From: Chloroflexota bacterium
GTDB lineage: Bacteria; Chloroflexota; UBA5177; JANWHV01
Assembly (NCBI GenBank): GCA_025924845.1
Contig: JAICHN010000283.1
Location: 1 to 6,901, forward strand
Length of the DNA: 6,901 bases
Reading direction: 5' to 3'
Made by a program: the position numbers and the translations under genes. How positions within the stretch are numbered: the first letter of the stretch is position 1; every line of letters starts with the position of its first letter. The notes beneath the pieces are model-generated. The model was not told where the DNA came from and ran no database searches. It was given only the letters and a program-made list of their open reading frames with translations. Below are positions 1-5,723 of the stretch, in pieces.

Positions 1-58
1 CCGGTGTACCGGAATATCGGTGCTCCGGGGACCACGGGTAAGATCAGGAGAAGTATCG

Positions 59-286
59 ATGCGCGATCTGGTGGAGTACGTGGCCCAGTCACTGGTCACG
101 CAGCCCGAGTTAGTGCGCGTGACCGAAGTCGAGGACAACGGCGTACTGGTGATCCAGCTTCAGGTGGCGCCCGAGGATATGGGGAAGGTAATTGGCCGGC
201 AAGGGCGGATTGCCAACGCGCTCCGCTCGCTGCTCAAGGTCGCTTCCATGCGTCAGGGTCGCCGCTGCGTGCTGGAGATCCTCTAG
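59..286 (+). CDS. khpA: KhpA-type KH-domain RNA-binding protein
   Basis: Small 75-residue cytoplasmic RNA-binding protein. It is a single type II KH domain whose GxxG loop is visible as GRQG at residues 46-49, inside GKVIGRQGRIA. The length and the N-terminal MRDLVEYVAQSLV helix fit the KhpA/YlqC family. In Firmicutes, members pair with KhpB (Jag) and affect cell division and envelope growth; that role is family knowledge, not visible here. The ATG at 59 is chosen because AGGAG at 46-50 lies eight bases upstream. The same frame is open back to about position 20 but has no better start. The stop is two bases before the rimM start, so the genes are almost certainly co-transcribed and translationally coupled. 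The place between rpsP and rimM is the usual one for khpA; rpsP itself would lie outside the window. Confidence 0.93.
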   Translation: MRDLVEYVAQSLVTQPELVRVTEVEDNGVLVIQLQVAPEDMGKVIGRQGRIANALRSLLKVASMRQGRRCVLEIL

Positions 287-288
287 GC

Positions 289-816
289 GTGCCGGAGGAA
301 GCAAGGGCGAGCGGCGATGATGCTGACTGGGTACTGATCGGCGTCGTCGCCGGCGCGCACGGCGTACATGGTGAAATGAAAGTCGATCTGCAGACCGACT
401 TCCCCGATCGCTTCAAGCGCCTCGACACGATCTATACCGGGCCGGACCATGTGCCGGTGCCGATCACCGGGGTGCGGAAACTGCATGGACGGGTCGCCCT
501 CCGCGTCGCATCCGTCACCGATCGGGACGCCGCGCAGGCCATGCGCGGCACCGAACTGTATATCCCGGCCTCCCAGATTATGCCCCTCCCCGCCCACACC
601 TATTACCGCGACCAGATTATTGGGCTCCAGGTGGTGACCACCGCCGGCGATCCGCTCGGTACGATTACCGATATTCTGGTCACCGGCAGCAACGATGTCT
701 ACGTGGCGCACGACGGGCAGCGCGAAGTATTAATCCCCGCCCTTAAGGAGATTGTGCGTGAGGTGGACGTAGAGGGCGGACGCATGGTGATCGATCCGGT
801 AGACGGCCTGCTGTAA
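289..816 (+). CDS. rimM: Ribosome maturation factor RimM
   Basis: A 175-residue assembly factor that binds ribosomal protein S19 and helps mature the 30S head; cytoplasmic. The N-terminal RimM barrel shows [15 protein letters not shown] and TDFPDRF (about residues 15-45). The C-terminal PRC-barrel shows YYRDQIIGL, a GSNDVYV motif and LIPALKEIV, ending in the typical DGLL. The GTG at 289 is the best start: it is two bases after the khpA stop, has a weak GGAG at 274-277, and no in-frame ATG precedes the conserved domain. The frame is open leftwards to position 4, but that part overlaps khpA out of frame and resembles no RimM, so I leave it out. The length matches the family (about 165-185). It is the second gene of the khpA-rimM-trmD unit. 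Confidence 0.95.
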   Translation: MPEEARASGDDADWVLIGVVAGAHGVHGEMKVDLQTDFPDRFKRLDTIYTGPDHVPVPITGVRKLHGRVALRVASVTDRDAAQAMRGTELYIPASQIMPLPAHTYYRDQIIGLQVVTTAGDPLGTITDILVTGSNDVYVAHDGQREVLIPALKEIVREVDVEGGRMVIDPVDGLL

Positions 817-826
817 GATCCTGTCC

Positions 827-1627
827 ATGCGCATCGACATCTTCACGCTTTTCCCCGAGATGTTCGCCGGCCCCTTCGGCCTCAGTATCGTCGGTCGCGC
901 CGCCGCCCGCGAACAGGTACGCATTACCCTCCACAACTTCCGCGACAACGCGACCGACCGTCACCACACGGTAGACGATTACCCCTACGGCGGCGGCGCG
1001 GGCATGGTGCTCCGTCCCGAACCGCTCTTCGCCTCCGTGGAGGCGGCGAATCTCCCGGCCGATGCCCCGATCGTCCTCCTCACCCCGCAGGGCCGGCCGT
1101 TCAATCAGCAAACGGCCGCGCGGTTGGCCGTGTCTCCAACCCTGGCCCTGATCTGCGGCCACTACGAGGGGGTGGACGAACGGGTGCGCCGCTACCTGGC
1201 AACCGAGGAGATCTCACTGGGAGATTTCGTGCTGAGCGGCGGCGAGATTGCCGCCATGGCGGTGGTGGATGCCGTGGTCCGCCTGCTCCCCGGCGTGATC
1301 GACCCGGAATCACTGGCCGAGGAATCGCACCACGCCGCCCTCCTCGAATATCCACACTATACGCGCCCGGCCGAGTTTCGCGGTTGGAGCGTCCCTGAAG
1401 TCCTTCTCTCCGGGAATCACGCCCTGATCGCCCGCTGGCGGCGTGAGCAATCACTGCGCCGCACCTGGGAGCGCCGCCCCGAACTCCTGGCAGCGGCGCC
1501 CGTTCGCGCTACGCTCACCGTAGCGGAGCAGCAGCTAATCGCGTCCTGGGAGGCCGAAGCGACGGACCATGCCGGCGAGGCGGAGCCGGGCGCGCCAAAA
1601 GTTATCCCCGCGCCTGTGGATAACTGA
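827..1627 (+). CDS. trmD: tRNA (guanine-N1-)-methyltransferase TrmD
   Basis: A 266-residue SPOUT methyltransferase that methylates N1 of G37 next to the anticodon, using S-adenosylmethionine, and so prevents +1 frameshifting. It works as a cytoplasmic homodimer. The knot motifs are clear: YPYGGGAGM (residues 52-60), TPQGR (86-90), [13 protein letters not shown] (108-120) and [11 protein letters not shown] (130-140). The C-terminal tRNA-binding part has PHYTRP and [18 protein letters not shown]. At the position of the catalytic Asp169 of the E. coli and Haemophilus enzymes, the ungapped alignment gives Glu166 (AEESH instead of TEDSF), a conservative change. The ATG at 827 is ten bases after the rimM stop; no good Shine-Dalgarno is seen, so coupling to rimM is likely. 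The last codons overlap a perfect DnaA box (1615-1623). Confidence 0.97.
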   Translation: MRIDIFTLFPEMFAGPFGLSIVGRAAAREQVRITLHNFRDNATDRHHTVDDYPYGGGAGMVLRPEPLFASVEAANLPADAPIVLLTPQGRPFNQQTAARLAVSPTLALICGHYEGVDERVRRYLATEEISLGDFVLSGGEIAAMAVVDAVVRLLPGVIDPESLAEESHHAALLEYPHYTRPAEFRGWSVPEVLLSGNHALIARWRREQSLRRTWERRPELLAAAPVRATLTVAEQQLIASWEAEATDHAGEAEPGAPKVIPAPVDN

Positions 1628-1645
1628 CTGTTACTCTGGGGATAA
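1602..1645 (-). promoter_or_regulatory. DnaA-box cluster at the trmD 3' end
   Basis: TGTGGATAA at 1615-1623 is the exact complement of the consensus box TTATCCACA. TGGGGATAA at 1637-1645 has one mismatch and begins 22 bp later in the same orientation. TTATCCCCG at 1602-1610, in the opposite orientation, has two mismatches. The perfect box overlaps the final codons and stop of trmD; the next lies in the 154-bp spacer before the cytidine deaminase gene. Sequence identity is direct; DnaA binding and any effect on the downstream gene are inference. The pair has the same orientation and 22-bp step as boxes in the array at 5491-5645. Confidence 0.55.
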
Positions 1646-1781
1646 CTCGTAAAGAACATCGGGAACTCCGCGCATAACCCACTTGCGATTATCTACCGCT
1701 CCTCGCGGCCCGCAACGTGGGTACCATGGAGGCGGTGTCGGATCGGCACTGAACGATTGATTGCCAGGTTCAGGAGGACGC

Positions 1782-2198
1782 ATGGCCCACCAGATCGATC
1801 ATGATGCATTGATTGAGGCCGCGACCGAAGCCCATGCGCGCGCCTACGCCCCTTACTCGCACTTCCAGGTCGGGGCCGCGCTGCTTGGCGAATCGGGGCG
1901 GATCTATCGGGGCTGCAATGTGGAAAACGTCTCCTACGGCTTGACGAGTTGCGCCGAGCGGAACGCCGTCTTCGGGGCCGTGCTGGCCGGCGAAGCTTCG
2001 CTCCGAGCCGTGGCCGTGGTGACCGGAGCCGCTACCCCAACCGCGCCCTGCGGCGCCTGCCGCCAGGTATTGGTCGAGTTCGCCCGGCACGGCGATATGG
2101 AGGTGATTCTCGCCACCCTGGACGGCGCCCGCACCCTGACCACCCTGAGCGCCCTCCTCCCGCTCAGCTTCCGCGAGTTCAGTCCCACCGCCGGTTAG
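1782..2198 (+). CDS. cdd: Cytidine deaminase
   Basis: A 138-residue homotetrameric-type cytidine deaminase. It converts cytidine and deoxycytidine to uridine and deoxyuridine in pyrimidine salvage; cytoplasmic, zinc dependent. The zinc site is complete: CAE at residues 57-59 (Cys57 ligand, Glu59 proton shuttle) and PCGAC at 89-93 (Cys90 and Cys93 ligands). YAPYSHFQVGAAL near residue 22 and GCNVENVSYG near 44 are the nucleoside-binding motifs. The length is normal for this short class. The ATG at 1782 follows AGGAGG at 1772-1777, with only four bases between. A TTG 21 bases upstream is in frame but would overlap the ribosome binding site. It stands 154 bp from trmD, so it may have its own promoter, perhaps influenced by the DnaA boxes there, though I see no convincing -35/-10 pair. 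It converges with the hydrolase gene. Confidence 0.95.
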   Translation: MAHQIDHDALIEAATEAHARAYAPYSHFQVGAALLGESGRIYRGCNVENVSYGLTSCAERNAVFGAVLAGEASLRAVAVVTGAATPTAPCGACRQVLVEFARHGDMEVILATLDGARTLTTLSALLPLSFREFSPTAG

Positions 2199-2211
2199 CC
2201 TTGAAGAGCGC

Positions 2212-2229
2212 GGACCTGCGACTGCGGTC
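2212..2229 (+). repeat. 18-bp inverted repeat, left copy
   Basis: The 18 bases GGACCTGCGACTGCGGTC lie in the 65-bp spacer between the convergent cdd and hydrolase genes. Their exact reverse complement occurs at 3175-3192, beyond the hydrolase gene. The match ends sharply on both sides. The copy also has GGACC and GGTCC ends (2212-2216, 2226-2230) that could form a small hairpin, possibly serving as a weak two-way terminator. It is probably one member of a dispersed intergenic repeat family. Confidence 0.7.
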
Positions 2230-2263
2230 CCCGGCTGCCCACCCCGCCCCTTGATGCACGAGC

Positions 2264-2893
2264 TCACGTCAGGAATGGATTATGGGCCCGTTCCCGGCCA
2301 ATCGTCGTGGTGGGGCCGTGGCCCGGATAGACCGTGGTGTCGTCCGGTAAGACCAGCAGCTTTTCACGAATGCCCTTCAAGAGCAGCGCGCCGTCGCCTC
2401 CCGGCAGGTCGGTACGCCCCACCGAGTTCTGAAACAACACGTCGCCGCCGATCAGGATGCCTGGTCGGTAGAGACAGATGCTGCCCGGGCTGTGTCCCGG
2501 CACATGCAGCACCTGCCATGTTACTCCCGCCAACTGCACATCCTCGCCCTCGCGAAATTCGCGATCGGCGGGCGGCGAGGGCGGCGCGCTCAGGCCGAAC
2601 CGTGCCGCTGAATCCGGCGCGGCGGCCATAAGGTGGGCGTCGGCGGGATGGAGGTAGATCGGCGCCGTGGGGGCCAGGGCCTTGAAGGCAGCGTCCCCCA
2701 CCACGTGGTCGAAATGCCCGTGCGTGTTGACGATCGCCTCCAGGCGCCGACCGCCCGAACGGACGAAGGCCAGGGCCGGATCGTAGTCAAACGAGGGGTC
2801 TACAATCACCGTCGAACCGCTATCCCCGTCGTAGAGCACGTAGACCCCGTTATCCATCGGTCCACAACGAAACGCTTCAATCACCAGGGTCAT
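2264..2893 (-). CDS. MBL-fold hydrolase, glyoxalase II (YcbL-like) type
   Basis: A 209-residue metallo-beta-lactamase-fold hydrolase and the only - strand gene in the window. The metal-binding motif THGHFDH (residues 57-63) supplies His58, His60, Asp62 and His63. The other ligands are His134 in VPGHSPGS, Asp151 in GGDVLF and His192 in YPGHGPTT. SVGRTDLPGGD (157-167) and the C-terminal ERAHNPFL are typical of the short glyoxalase II/YcbL group. Members hydrolyse thioesters such as S-lactoylglutathione or related adducts; the actual substrate cannot be read from sequence. The protein lacks the extra C-terminal helical domain of classical glyoxalase II. The start at 2893 has AGAGGGGA eight bases upstream (2901-2908 on the + strand). 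It is transcribed alone, out of the palindrome-rich spacer, towards cdd. Confidence 0.92.
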   Translation of the reverse strand: MTLVIEAFRCGPMDNGVYVLYDGDSGSTVIVDPSFDYDPALAFVRSGGRRLEAIVNTHGHFDHVVGDAAFKALAPTAPIYLHPADAHLMAAAPDSAARFGLSAPPSPPADREFREGEDVQLAGVTWQVLHVPGHSPGSICLYRPGILIGGDVLFQNSVGRTDLPGGDGALLLKGIREKLLVLPDDTTVYPGHGPTTTIGRERAHNPFLT

Positions 2894-2974
2894 CCGATTG
2901 TCCCCTCTCTACATCATCTTCAGCTATTGATTACGCCTGGCCAGGGCAAAGCACGTGGTTCGCGTCCGTGAAAT

Positions 2975-3130
2975 GATACTGTTGGCAAAATAGATCTCAT
3001 CGGGACACCACCTGGGAGCGCGAGCATCTCGCTCGTCCCGTCGTGGCGATCAACGGGGACGAGCAAAATGCTCGCGCTCCCAGCACGATCGCTCCGTAGC
3101 CGCCGTTCATGCCAATTCGCCAATAGTATC
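2975..3130. repeat. Nested palindromic element in the 408-bp spacer
   Basis: Two inverted repeats are nested. The inner arms, 3012-3039 and 3056-3083, pair at 26 of 28 positions (mismatches at 3028 and 3030) around a 16-base loop. Each arm contains GGGAGCGCGAGCAT or its complement. The outer arms, 2975-2991 and 3114-3130 (GATACTGTTGGCAAAAT against AATTCGCCAATAGTATC), pair at 15 of 17 positions counting one G-T. The element fills most of the gap between the divergent hydrolase and carboxypeptidase genes. It has no start codon with a ribosome site and no usable ORF. REP/MITE-like dispersed palindromes look like this, and I vaguely recall similar GAGCGCGAGC palindromes in Chloroflexota spacers. 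A structured RNA is possible but unsupported. Confidence 0.75.
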
Positions 3131-3174
3131 TGAAATGGGCCACACCCGGCCGCAGCCGTTCGTCCCTGCCTTGC

Positions 3175-3192
3175 GACCGCAGTCGCAGGTCC
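3175..3192 (-). repeat. 18-bp inverted repeat, right copy
   Basis: An exact reverse complement of 2212-2229. It lies about 110 bp before the carboxypeptidase start and 45 bp beyond the nested palindrome. Together the two copies bracket the hydrolase gene and the palindromic element (981 bp from outer end to outer end). No target-site duplication or transposase is visible, so I treat it as a member of a dispersed repeat family rather than a transposon end. Confidence 0.7.
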
Positions 3193-3301
3193 CACAAATC
3201 TCCCCAGAAGGTGTATCATCGCCTTCTATCACCCGGTGCTCTATGTTACACTCGGGCCGTTGTCAGTCACCCTCCGTCCGCTGGGAAGGCATTCACTCTT
3301 G

Positions 3302-4453
3302 ATGATCCGCGCCGCGCGGCGCTTTTGGCGCGCGCTCGTATTCCTCCTCCTGCTCCTCGCGGTCTCTCCCTGGCCCTCCGCCCGCGCCGCCGGCGGAGCG
3401 CCGTCCTTGAATCTTACCTATCCGCCGCCGCCTTTGCTGGGCGGCGCCGCCATTGTCTACGACCGTGACGCCAATCGCGTGCTCTACGCCGTACACCCGG
3501 ATCGACCCCTCCCCATGGCCAGCACCACCAAGCTGATGACCGCGCTCCTGGTGCTGGAGCACGGCAAGCTGGAGACGTTGGCCACGGCAAGCGCGAACGC
3601 CGTCAGTGTGGGCGGCTCGACCATGAACCTCTATACAGGCGAGGTACTCAGCCTGCGCAATCTCCTCTACGGCCTGCTTCTCCCTTCCGGCAACGACGCG
3701 GCCGTGGACCTGGCCGAGGCGGTGGGGGGCACGGAGGAGCACTTCGTGGCCATGATGAACGCCCGCTGCGCCAAGCTCGGCTGCACCCATACCCACTTTA
3801 CCTCGCCCCACGGTCTGGACATGGTGGGCCAATATGCCTCGGCGCGCGACCTGTTGCGCATCGTTCGGGCCGACCTCCACTACGCCACCTTCCGTGGGAT
3901 CATGGACACCCGTACCTACTCTATCCCCGGCGGCCCTCAAAACAATGCCCACTACCTGGTCAACGTCAACGAGCCGCTCTGGTGGTATCCAGGAGTCGTG
4001 GGCGCCAAGCCGGGGAACACCGATAACGCCGGCTTCTGCGACGTACTCGTGGCCCGACAGGCAGGGCGGCATGTCATCGTCGTCACCCTGGGCATGCCCG
4101 ACCGCTATACCGACGTGCGCAATCTCCTTAATTTCGCGTTCGCCGACTTCACCTGGCACTCGCCCACCGTCATACCCACGCTGCTGGAGGAACGCCTCTT
4201 CCCAGCCGATGACTTCAGCGGGGACTCGCCCTACCGCTATCTGATCGGGACCGACGCGCGCGGGCGACCCTACCGCTACTACGTCGGCACCGGCTATTAT
4301 TTGCAAGCACCGTTCCTCCAATACGCCCTCGATTATCCGTCGCTTGGCCTCCCTACCAGCGAAGCGGTATCCAAGGGCGGCGTGGCCGTGCAGCGCTTCG
4401 GGACGACCGTGTTGATTTACGACGCACGGACTGCTACCTTCAGCCGGGAATAG
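3302..4453 (+). CDS. D-alanyl-D-alanine carboxypeptidase (low-molecular-weight PBP, peptidase S11)
   Basis: A 383-residue secreted penicillin-binding protein of the DacA/DacF group, which removes the terminal D-Ala from peptidoglycan stem peptides outside the membrane. A signal peptide is clear: positive MIRAARRFWR, hydrophobic LVFLLLLLAV, then an SARAA cleavage-like site near residue 30. The active-site motifs are SxxK at Ser74-Lys77 (ASTTKLMTA), SGN at 129-131 and a KTG-box equivalent at 236-238 that reads KPG (VGAKPGNTDNAG). Pro in place of the Thr is unusual, although the surrounding GxxGxKxGxTxxAG context is kept. The tail after about residue 290 is rich in Tyr/Pro and does not resemble the usual PBP5 C-terminal domain. 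The ATG at 3302 directly precedes the signal peptide, with GGGAAGG at 3283-3289. A TTG one codon earlier is possible, and a GTG at 3236 would add an unlikely 22 residues. Confidence 0.92.
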   Translation: MIRAARRFWRALVFLLLLLAVSPWPSARAAGGAPSLNLTYPPPPLLGGAAIVYDRDANRVLYAVHPDRPLPMASTTKLMTALLVLEHGKLETLATASANAVSVGGSTMNLYTGEVLSLRNLLYGLLLPSGNDAAVDLAEAVGGTEEHFVAMMNARCAKLGCTHTHFTSPHGLDMVGQYASARDLLRIVRADLHYATFRGIMDTRTYSIPGGPQNNAHYLVNVNEPLWWYPGVVGAKPGNTDNAGFCDVLVARQAGRHVIVVTLGMPDRYTDVRNLLNFAFADFTWHSPTVIPTLLEERLFPADDFSGDSPYRYLIGTDARGRPYRYYVGTGYYLQAPFLQYALDYPSLGLPTSEAVSKGGVAVQRFGTTVLIYDARTATFSRE

Positions 4454-4497
4454 GACGTGCGGGGAAGTGGTCATCTAGTACGGCTTGGCCGGCTTAC

Positions 4498-4546
4498 CTT
4501 GGCGGTTCCGTTAGGTTCCTACAAGCGCGAGGAAACGTACGCCAAG
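4498..4546 (+). terminator. Imperfect hairpin after the carboxypeptidase gene
   Basis: CTTGGCG (4498-4504) can pair with CGCCAAG (4540-4546), and inside it TTCCT (4516-4520) with AGGAA (4530-4534) around a nine-base loop. It starts 45 bases after the carboxypeptidase stop and ends 46 bases before the next start codon. The following bases (TTGTCCTT) are only mildly T-rich, so a terminator or a leader structure for the hotdog genes are both possible. Nothing else is recognisable in the 139-bp spacer except the ribosome site at 4578-4583. Confidence 0.3.
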
Positions 4547-4592
4547 TTGTCCTTAACATAGGGCACGGATCGAGCAAAGGAGGAGCCGGCGC

Positions 4593-5006
4593 GTGGATCT
4601 CAGGCAGGTACAGACAGGGTACGCCTTCCCCCGGCAGACTCTTACCCTGGATGAGGCAACCGTTGCCGCCTATGTGAAAGCGGTGGAGAATCCTAGCCCG
4701 CTCTATAGCGGCCCCGAGGCGCTGGTCCCTCCCTTGGCTATTCTCGCCCTCTCCATGCGTGGACTGGCCGACCTGTTGGCGCGCTACCCCGGCGCCACCC
4801 ATGCCTCCCAGCGTCTTACCGCCGTTCGGCCGACCCGCGTCGGCGACACCGTGACCGCCGACCTCACCGTGCGTGCCCGCTCCGAACGGCGCGGCTTCGC
4901 GGCCCTGATCCTCGAGGTGCGAGTGGAGGACGGCCCTGCCCTCGTCCTGGACGGCGAAATGCTCTTGATGGTGCCGCTGAATGCGGGGAGCGCCGCCGAT
5001 GGCTGA
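4593..5006 (+). CDS. MaoC-like hotdog protein without catalytic residues (probable dehydratase partner subunit)
   Basis: A 137-residue single hotdog-fold protein. The helix and loop region AYVKAVENPSPLYSG (about residues 26-40) sits where catalytic MaoC proteins read SGDxNPxHxD, but here the Asp and His are absent (Asn33 and Leu37 occupy nearby places). VRPTRVGDTVTAD (78-90) is the usual strand motif of the fold. It is therefore probably a structural, substrate-binding partner of the next gene product, as in two-subunit (R)-3-hydroxyacyl dehydratases such as mycobacterial HadAB, where only HadB is catalytic. The assignment rests on motif reading. The GTG at 4593 is supported by a very strong AGGAGG (4578-4583, nine bases away). 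Its 3' end overlaps the next gene by eight bases, so the two are translationally coupled. Confidence 0.82.
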   Translation: MDLRQVQTGYAFPRQTLTLDEATVAAYVKAVENPSPLYSGPEALVPPLAILALSMRGLADLLARYPGATHASQRLTAVRPTRVGDTVTADLTVRARSERRGFAALILEVRVEDGPALVLDGEMLLMVPLNAGSAADG

Positions 5007-5421
5007 GCATGGACTTAGGGCGGTGCCGGGCGAGACGCTTGGCCCGCTGGAGATTCTGATTACGGCTGAACGTGTGCGCGCCTACGCCGCGGCAAGCGGT
5101 GACCACAATCCTATCCATCTGGATCCCGCGTTCGCCGCCGGCACGCGCTACGGCGGCACTATCGCGCACGGCATGTTGCTTCTGGCCTACCTCGCCCGAC
5201 TGATGAGCGCCCGTTTCGGCCGCGCCTGGCCGGAAAACGGTCAACTCGACGCGCGCTTCCGCGGCCCCGCTAGGGTGGGCGATCCGATCCGCGTGGTAGG
5301 CGAGGTGCAGGCCGTCGACCAGTCGGCCGAGGGTCTGCACGTACGCTGCGTCCTCCGCTGCGAGGACCGGGACGGCCAGGTCCTGGTCCAGGCCACGGCA
5401 CGGGTGCGGGTCGCCGGCTGA
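4999..5421 (+). CDS. MaoC-family (R)-specific hydratase/dehydratase, catalytic subunit
   Basis: A 140-residue hotdog hydratase. The hydratase-2 motif AASGDHNPIHLDPAFA (residues 31-46) gives the catalytic Asp35 and His40. IAHGML (55-60) and ARFRGPARVGDPI (85-97) are the other conserved MaoC elements. Members add water to, or remove it from, (R)-3-hydroxyacyl thioesters (CoA or ACP). The chain length and carrier cannot be told from sequence. The ATG at 4999 is chosen over an in-frame upstream start at 4981 because GGGGAG at 4985-4990 is well spaced and the protein then begins just before the family's first strand. It overlaps the previous stop by eight bases (ATGGCTGA). With its neighbour it probably forms a heterodimer, and the 21-bp hairpin just after it ends the unit. 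Confidence 0.92.
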   Translation: MAEHGLRAVPGETLGPLEILITAERVRAYAAASGDHNPIHLDPAFAAGTRYGGTIAHGMLLLAYLARLMSARFGRAWPENGQLDARFRGPARVGDPIRVVGEVQAVDQSAEGLHVRCVLRCEDRDGQVLVQATARVRVAG

Positions 5422-5431
5422 GCAGCACTCC

Positions 5432-5477
5432 ACAGGATGAGGGCCGGGGATATTTATCCCCGGCCCTCATCCTGTTT
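5432..5477 (+). terminator. Perfect 21-bp hairpin terminator
   Basis: Bases 5432-5452 pair without mismatch with 5455-5475. The stem contains ten straight G-C pairs (GGGCC and GGGG blocks) and a short A/T-rich tip. It starts ten bases after the stop of the catalytic hotdog gene and is followed by a short T-run (5475-5477). The strength and place fit a Rho-independent terminator, although the T-tract is poor. It separates the dehydratase genes from the DnaA-box array. Confidence 0.8.
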
Positions 5478-5490
5478 GTACAAGGATTGC

Positions 5491-5645
5491 TGGGGATACC
5501 CTGCCGTGAAACTCGTGGATAACCTATGGTTTCCCTGTGGATAACTGTGGGTAAAGACTGGATAAGTACCGCGAGCGCGGCGGATAAGCAGTTGCTCCCA
5601 AGAGAAACGGGCGGCGTATTCCCGGCGGCGCGGGGGTGTGGATAA
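5491..5645 (-). promoter_or_regulatory. Directional DnaA-box array (possible oriC or autoregulatory region)
   Basis: Boxes are written as on the + strand, where the consensus is TGTGGATAA. Perfect boxes are 5536-5544 and 5637-5645. One-mismatch boxes are 5514-5522 (CGTGGATAA) and 5546-5554 (TGTGGGTAA). Two-mismatch boxes are 5491-5499, 5557-5565 and 5579-5587. All seven point the same way. The first six start 23, 22, 10, 11 and 22 bp apart, so they lie close to one face of the helix. The array fills the spacer directly before a DnaA-family gene, the classic place for an origin and for dnaA autoregulation. No clear AT-rich unwinding element or DnaA-trio is seen: the spacer is GC-rich, with AT-richer bases only near 5692-5727. 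Box identity is direct; origin function is inference. Confidence 0.75.
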
Positions 5646-5660
5646 GGGCCTGGTCAGCGT

Positions 5661-5689
5661 TTGCGTGCCCCTCCTTTAGATGATAGGAT
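5661..5689 (+). promoter_or_regulatory. Possible promoter of the DnaA-family gene
   Basis: TTGCGT (5661-5666) and TAGGAT (5684-5689) are spaced by 17 bases and match the -35 and -10 consensus at three and four of six positions. Transcription would begin near 5696 and leave a short leader with AGGAGG at 5709-5714. A perfect DnaA box ends 15 bases before the -35, well placed for autoregulation. The match is weak and could be chance. Confidence 0.3.
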
Positions 5690-5723
5690 GGCCAAGATTT
5701 TCAAAGGTAGGAGGGTCAAAATT

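Noticed and set aside
1..41. Possible 3' end of rpsP (frame 3, stop TAA at 39-41)
   Set aside because: The synteny would fit, but the twelve readable residues are not recognisable as ribosomal protein S16.
4..288. N-terminal extension of the rimM reading frame back to position 4
   Set aside because: It overlaps khpA out of frame, resembles no RimM sequence, and the GTG at 289 gives the normal family length.
1348..1356. ATATCCACA, a one-mismatch DnaA box inside trmD
   Set aside because: Isolated, within coding sequence that encodes the conserved PHYTRP region, so the match is probably coincidental.
2212..3192. A transposon bounded by the 18-bp inverted repeats
   Set aside because: No transposase, no target-site duplication, and the enclosed hydrolase has ordinary host-like composition; a dispersed repeat is simpler.
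3293..4474. 393-codon open frame on the - strand opposite the carboxypeptidase gene
   Set aside because: It is a GC-rich antisense shadow; the + strand has a signal peptide and all penicillin-binding motifs, and the antisense product has no recognisable domain.
5676..5690. DnaA-trio unwinding motif near TTAGATGATAGGATG
   Set aside because: The T/A-A-G/A triplets are not in continuous register on either strand.
5661..5723. Longer DnaA-family start at TTG 5661 or ATG 5688
   Set aside because: Neither has a good ribosome site, both would leave AGGAGG at 5709-5714 inside the gene, and the added residues do not resemble domain I.
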